Source of the DNA: JAWKIW01 sp046331175
GTDB lineage: Bacteria; Actinomycetota; Acidimicrobiia; Acidimicrobiales; Acidimicrobilacustridaceae
NCBI GenBank assembly: GCA_046331175.1
Contig: JAXLRI010000006.1
Span: 62,001-126,000, forward strand
Length of the DNA: 64,000 bases
Direction of reading: 5' to 3'
Shown here in pieces: positions 61,773-64,000 of this stretch; position 1 is the stretch's first letter, and every line of letters begins with the position of its first letter. Both the position numbers and the translations under genes were made by a program. Under the pieces are notes generated by a model, which did no database searches, was not told the DNA's origin, and saw only the letters and a list, made by a program, of their open reading frames with translations.

Positions 61773-64000
61773 GAGGCACCTCCGCTCTCGATGCGGATGT
61801 CGGTCACGCGCTGGGAGGCGTCGATGAGGTCGGCGATGACGATGCCGGGCTGGTTGAACACCGCGGCGGCCGAGCCGCGGGGGATCCCGGCGTCGGTGTG
61901 CACCTCGATGTCGAGGTTGCCGGTGGGCGTCTTGATCCGCAGCGTGGACCCCTCCGGCACGCCGAGCCGATCGAAGTCGTAGGGGTTGACCCGAAGCACC
62001 GTGCCCGCCGGCAGCCCGGCCAGCGAGGGCGACGTCTGCACGAGCGTGCCCAGGTCGTAGAGGCGGCGGGAGGCGAACAGCCGCAGCGAGTAGGCGTCGA
62101 CCGCCGGCGGCTCGAGCGCCTCGCCGGGCACGAAGGTGAGCAGCGCCGGGCGGGCGGGGCCGTGGGCCTCGGGCTCGGCGGCGTCCGCCTCGTCGGCGCC
62201 CTCGTCGTCTCCCGTCGACGCGGCCGCCTCGACCTCAGCGGGAGGCTCGGCCTCGTCGGCGGGCACCGGCACCACGACGCCGTCGGCCGAGGCCGCTGCG
62301 TAGAGGACCTCGGCGGTGAGCCCGTGGTGGGAGGGGGCGACCTGCTCGATCTCGGCCCACAGGTCGTCGGCCGACTCGACCTGGAGGTCGGAGCCGAGGA
62401 GGCGGGCCAGCTCGGCGGCGATCATCCAGTCGGCCCGGGCCGTGCCCGGCGCGGTGACCTGCTGGTTCAGGACGGTGACCCGGCCCTCGAGGTTGGTGGT
62501 GGTGCCCTCGACCTCGCCGAAGGCGGCGGCGGCCAGCACCACCTCGGCGTGCTGGACCGACTCGGAGACGAAGGTGTCGATCGCGATCACGTGGGCCGCG
62601 CCGGCGAGCGCCCGAGCGGCCAGCTGGCGGTCGGGGAAGTCGCCCAGCGGATCGGCGCCGAGCAGGACCAGGGTGTGGATGCGACCGTCGGCGGCGGCCT
62701 GCAGGATGCCGGTGGCGTCGAGTCCGGTGGCTGCGGGGACCTGGGGCCACACCTCGCCGTACCAGTCGCGCCCCTCGTCGAGGCGCACGCGGCCGGGCAG
62801 CAGGCCCGGCGACAGCCCCATGTCGAGCGCTCCGTGGACGTTGCCCCGGCGCACGGCGGTGAGGAAGCGGACCCCGGGGACGCCGTCGAGCAGGGCGGCG
62901 GCCCCGTCGACGACCCAGTCGGCGGCCTCGGCGACGGACTGCCGCCCCAGCACGACGGTGACCGGGCCACCCTGGCCGAGCAGGTTGCGGGCCTGCTCGA
63001 GGGCGACCGGGTCGACGCCGCCGCCGTCGTAGCCCTGCGGGATGCCGTGGAGCAGGGCCCGGACCGCGGCGTGGGACTCGCCCGGCCGGGCGTGCAGGGA
63101 GACGGTGGCGATCGACGAGCAGGCGCCGGGCACCGGGGTGATCTCGATGAGCTTGACGCCGTCCTCGACCACCGCGTGGCGGAGCCGCAGGTACAGCACC
63201 GGCAGCTCCTCCTTGAGGTCGGGCCCGAGCAGCACCACCGTGCCCCCGGGGCGGCAGACGTCGTCGATGGTGGCCTTGGGCAGGCCGAGCACGGCGTCGG
63301 GCGGGAGCCCGTCGGCCAGCTGGGCGTCGACGTGGTCGGTCCCGATGACGCCCTTGGCCAGCTTGGCCCAGGCGTAGGCGGACTCGTTGGTGAGGCGGGC
63401 GCCGCCGAGCACGGCGACGGCGCCTGGCCCGCCGCTGTCGAGGGCCTGCTGGACGAGGCCGGCGGCCCGGACGAGGGCGTCGGACCAGCGGGCCACCTGG
63501 AAGTCGCCAGCGGAGGTCTTGAGCAGCGGATCGCGGAGGCGGTGCTCGCTCGTGTAGGCCTGGAAGTCGAACCGGCCCTTGTCGCACAGCCAGCCCCAGT
63601 TGACCGGATCGCTGTCGACGCCGCTGAAGCGCAGGACCTCGTTGCGGCTCGACTCGATCGCCATCCGGCAGCCCACCGCGCAGGTGGTGCACGTCGACTC
63701 GGTGGCGGCGAGGTCCCACGGCCGGGCCTTGAACCGGTAGGAGCTGGCGGTGAGGGCGCCCACCGGGCAGATCTGCACCGTGTTCCCCGAGAAGTACGAC
63801 GCGAAGGGGTCGTCGGGGAAGGTGTTGACCTCGGTGTTGTTGCCGCGGTGGATGAAGTGGATGAGCGGGTCGCCGGCGACGTCCTTGGCGAACCGCGTGC
63901 AGCGATCGCAGAGGATGCACCGCTCGCGGTCGAGGAAGACCAGGTCGCTGATGGCGATCGGCTTCTCCTTGTGCCGCTTCTCCTCGGTGAAGCGGCTCTC
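61769..64000 (-). CDS. nuoG: NADH-quinone oxidoreductase subunit G, C-terminal part (cut by window edge)
   Basis: Iron-sulfur/molybdopterin-oxidoreductase-like subunit of the electron-input arm. 743 residues visible; the N-terminal [2Fe-2S] domain lies outside. Visible: the N4-type ligands (CILCDRCTRFAKDVAG with the later QICPVGAL), and a second [4Fe-4S] set C-x2-C-x3-C-x27-C (CTTCAVGC ... LCDKGRF), which matches the N7 cluster of E. coli and Thermus NuoG. The rest is a degenerate molybdopterin-type domain with an acidic insertion (TGDDEGADEADAAEPEAHGP). Its presence marks this cluster as the NADH-linked 14-subunit type; nuoA-F are presumably to the right. Confidence 0.96.
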   Translation of the reverse strand, partial: ESRFTEEKRHKEKPIAISDLVFLDRERCILCDRCTRFAKDVAGDPLIHFIHRGNNTEVNTFPDDPFASYFSGNTVQICPVGALTASSYRFKARPWDLAATESTCTTCAVGCRMAIESSRNEVLRFSGVDSDPVNWGWLCDKGRFDFQAYTSEHRLRDPLLKTSAGDFQVARWSDALVRAAGLVQQALDSGGPGAVAVLGGARLTNESAYAWAKLAKGVIGTDHVDAQLADGLPPDAVLGLPKATIDDVCRPGGTVVLLGPDLKEELPVLYLRLRHAVVEDGVKLIEITPVPGACSSIATVSLHARPGESHAAVRALLHGIPQGYDGGGVDPVALEQARNLLGQGGPVTVVLGRQSVAEAADWVVDGAAALLDGVPGVRFLTAVRRGNVHGALDMGLSPGLLPGRVRLDEGRDWYGEVWPQVPAATGLDATGILQAAADGRIHTLVLLGADPLGDFPDRQLAARALAGAAHVIAIDTFVSESVQHAEVVLAAAAFGEVEGTTTNLEGRVTVLNQQVTAPGTARADWMIAAELARLLGSDLQVESADDLWAEIEQVAPSHHGLTAEVLYAAASADGVVVPVPADEAEPPAEVEAAASTGDDEGADEADAAEPEAHGPARPALLTFVPGEALEPPAVDAYSLRLFASRRLYDLGTLVQTSPSLAGLPAGTVLRVNPYDFDRLGVPEGSTLRIKTPTGNLDIEVHTDAGIPRGSAAAVFNQPGIVIADLIDASQRVTDIRIESGGAS

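Overview
This window comes from a high-GC actinobacterium. The ribosomal protein style (zinc-type S14, acidic tails, NusG with an acidic N-terminal extension), the GTG/TTG starts and the gene order suggest a deep lineage such as Acidimicrobiia (Iamia/Ilumatobacter-like). That placement is inference from style, not from a search.

Positions 1-33140 hold the core information-processing block, all on the minus strand. Reading in the direction of transcription (right to left): tRNA-Thr, tRNA-Met, tuf2, rpmG; an ECF sigma factor with a zinc anti-sigma factor; tRNA-Trp, secE, nusG, rplK, rplA; rplJ-rplL; a helix-hairpin-helix protein with a lysine-repeat tail; rpoB-rpoC; a small membrane protein; rpsL-rpsG-fusA-tuf1-rpsJ; a secreted SGNH-hydrolase-like gene; and the S10/spc series rplC, rplD, rplW, rplB, rpsS, rplV, rpsC, rplP, rpmC, rpsQ, rplN, rplX, rplE, rpsZ, rpsH, rplF, rplR, rpsE, rpmD, rplO, secY (cut at position 1). 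Strong GC-rich hairpins follow rpsJ, rpoC, rplL, the HhH gene and rpmG, and promoter-like -35/-10 pairs lie before rplC, rpsL, rpoB, rplJ and the tRNA-Thr gene. The block therefore looks like several separate transcription units. Two tuf genes are identical in protein and apparently in DNA.

Positions 33140-42670 are a mixed region: a membrane protein resembling a degraded SMC/Rad50-type ATPase, a GNAT acetyltransferase, tRNA-Tyr, yajQ, a HAD phosphatase, acetyl-CoA synthetase, a membrane GAF-GGDEF diguanylate cyclase, a TetR regulator and a MidA/NDUFAF7-type methyltransferase.

Positions 42691-64000 hold two complete-looking sets of complex I membrane-arm genes in tandem, both on the minus strand. 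The upstream set (nuoG to nuoN, nuoG cut by the window end) is the 14-subunit kind. The downstream set is nuoA-B-C-D-H-I-J-K-L-M-N, with nuoD overlapping nuoH, so the NADH-input genes nuoE, nuoF and nuoG are absent. midA follows nuoN of the second set by 22 bases, in keeping with a role in complex I assembly.

The most unusual points are the tandem, differently built complex I clusters; a His-Asp repeat tail on ribosomal protein L22; the HhH/lysine-repeat protein in the rplL-rpoB gap; the SGNH gene and terminator that split rpsJ from rplC; the long Cys-flanked insertion in one NuoL; and the degenerate SMC-like membrane protein.
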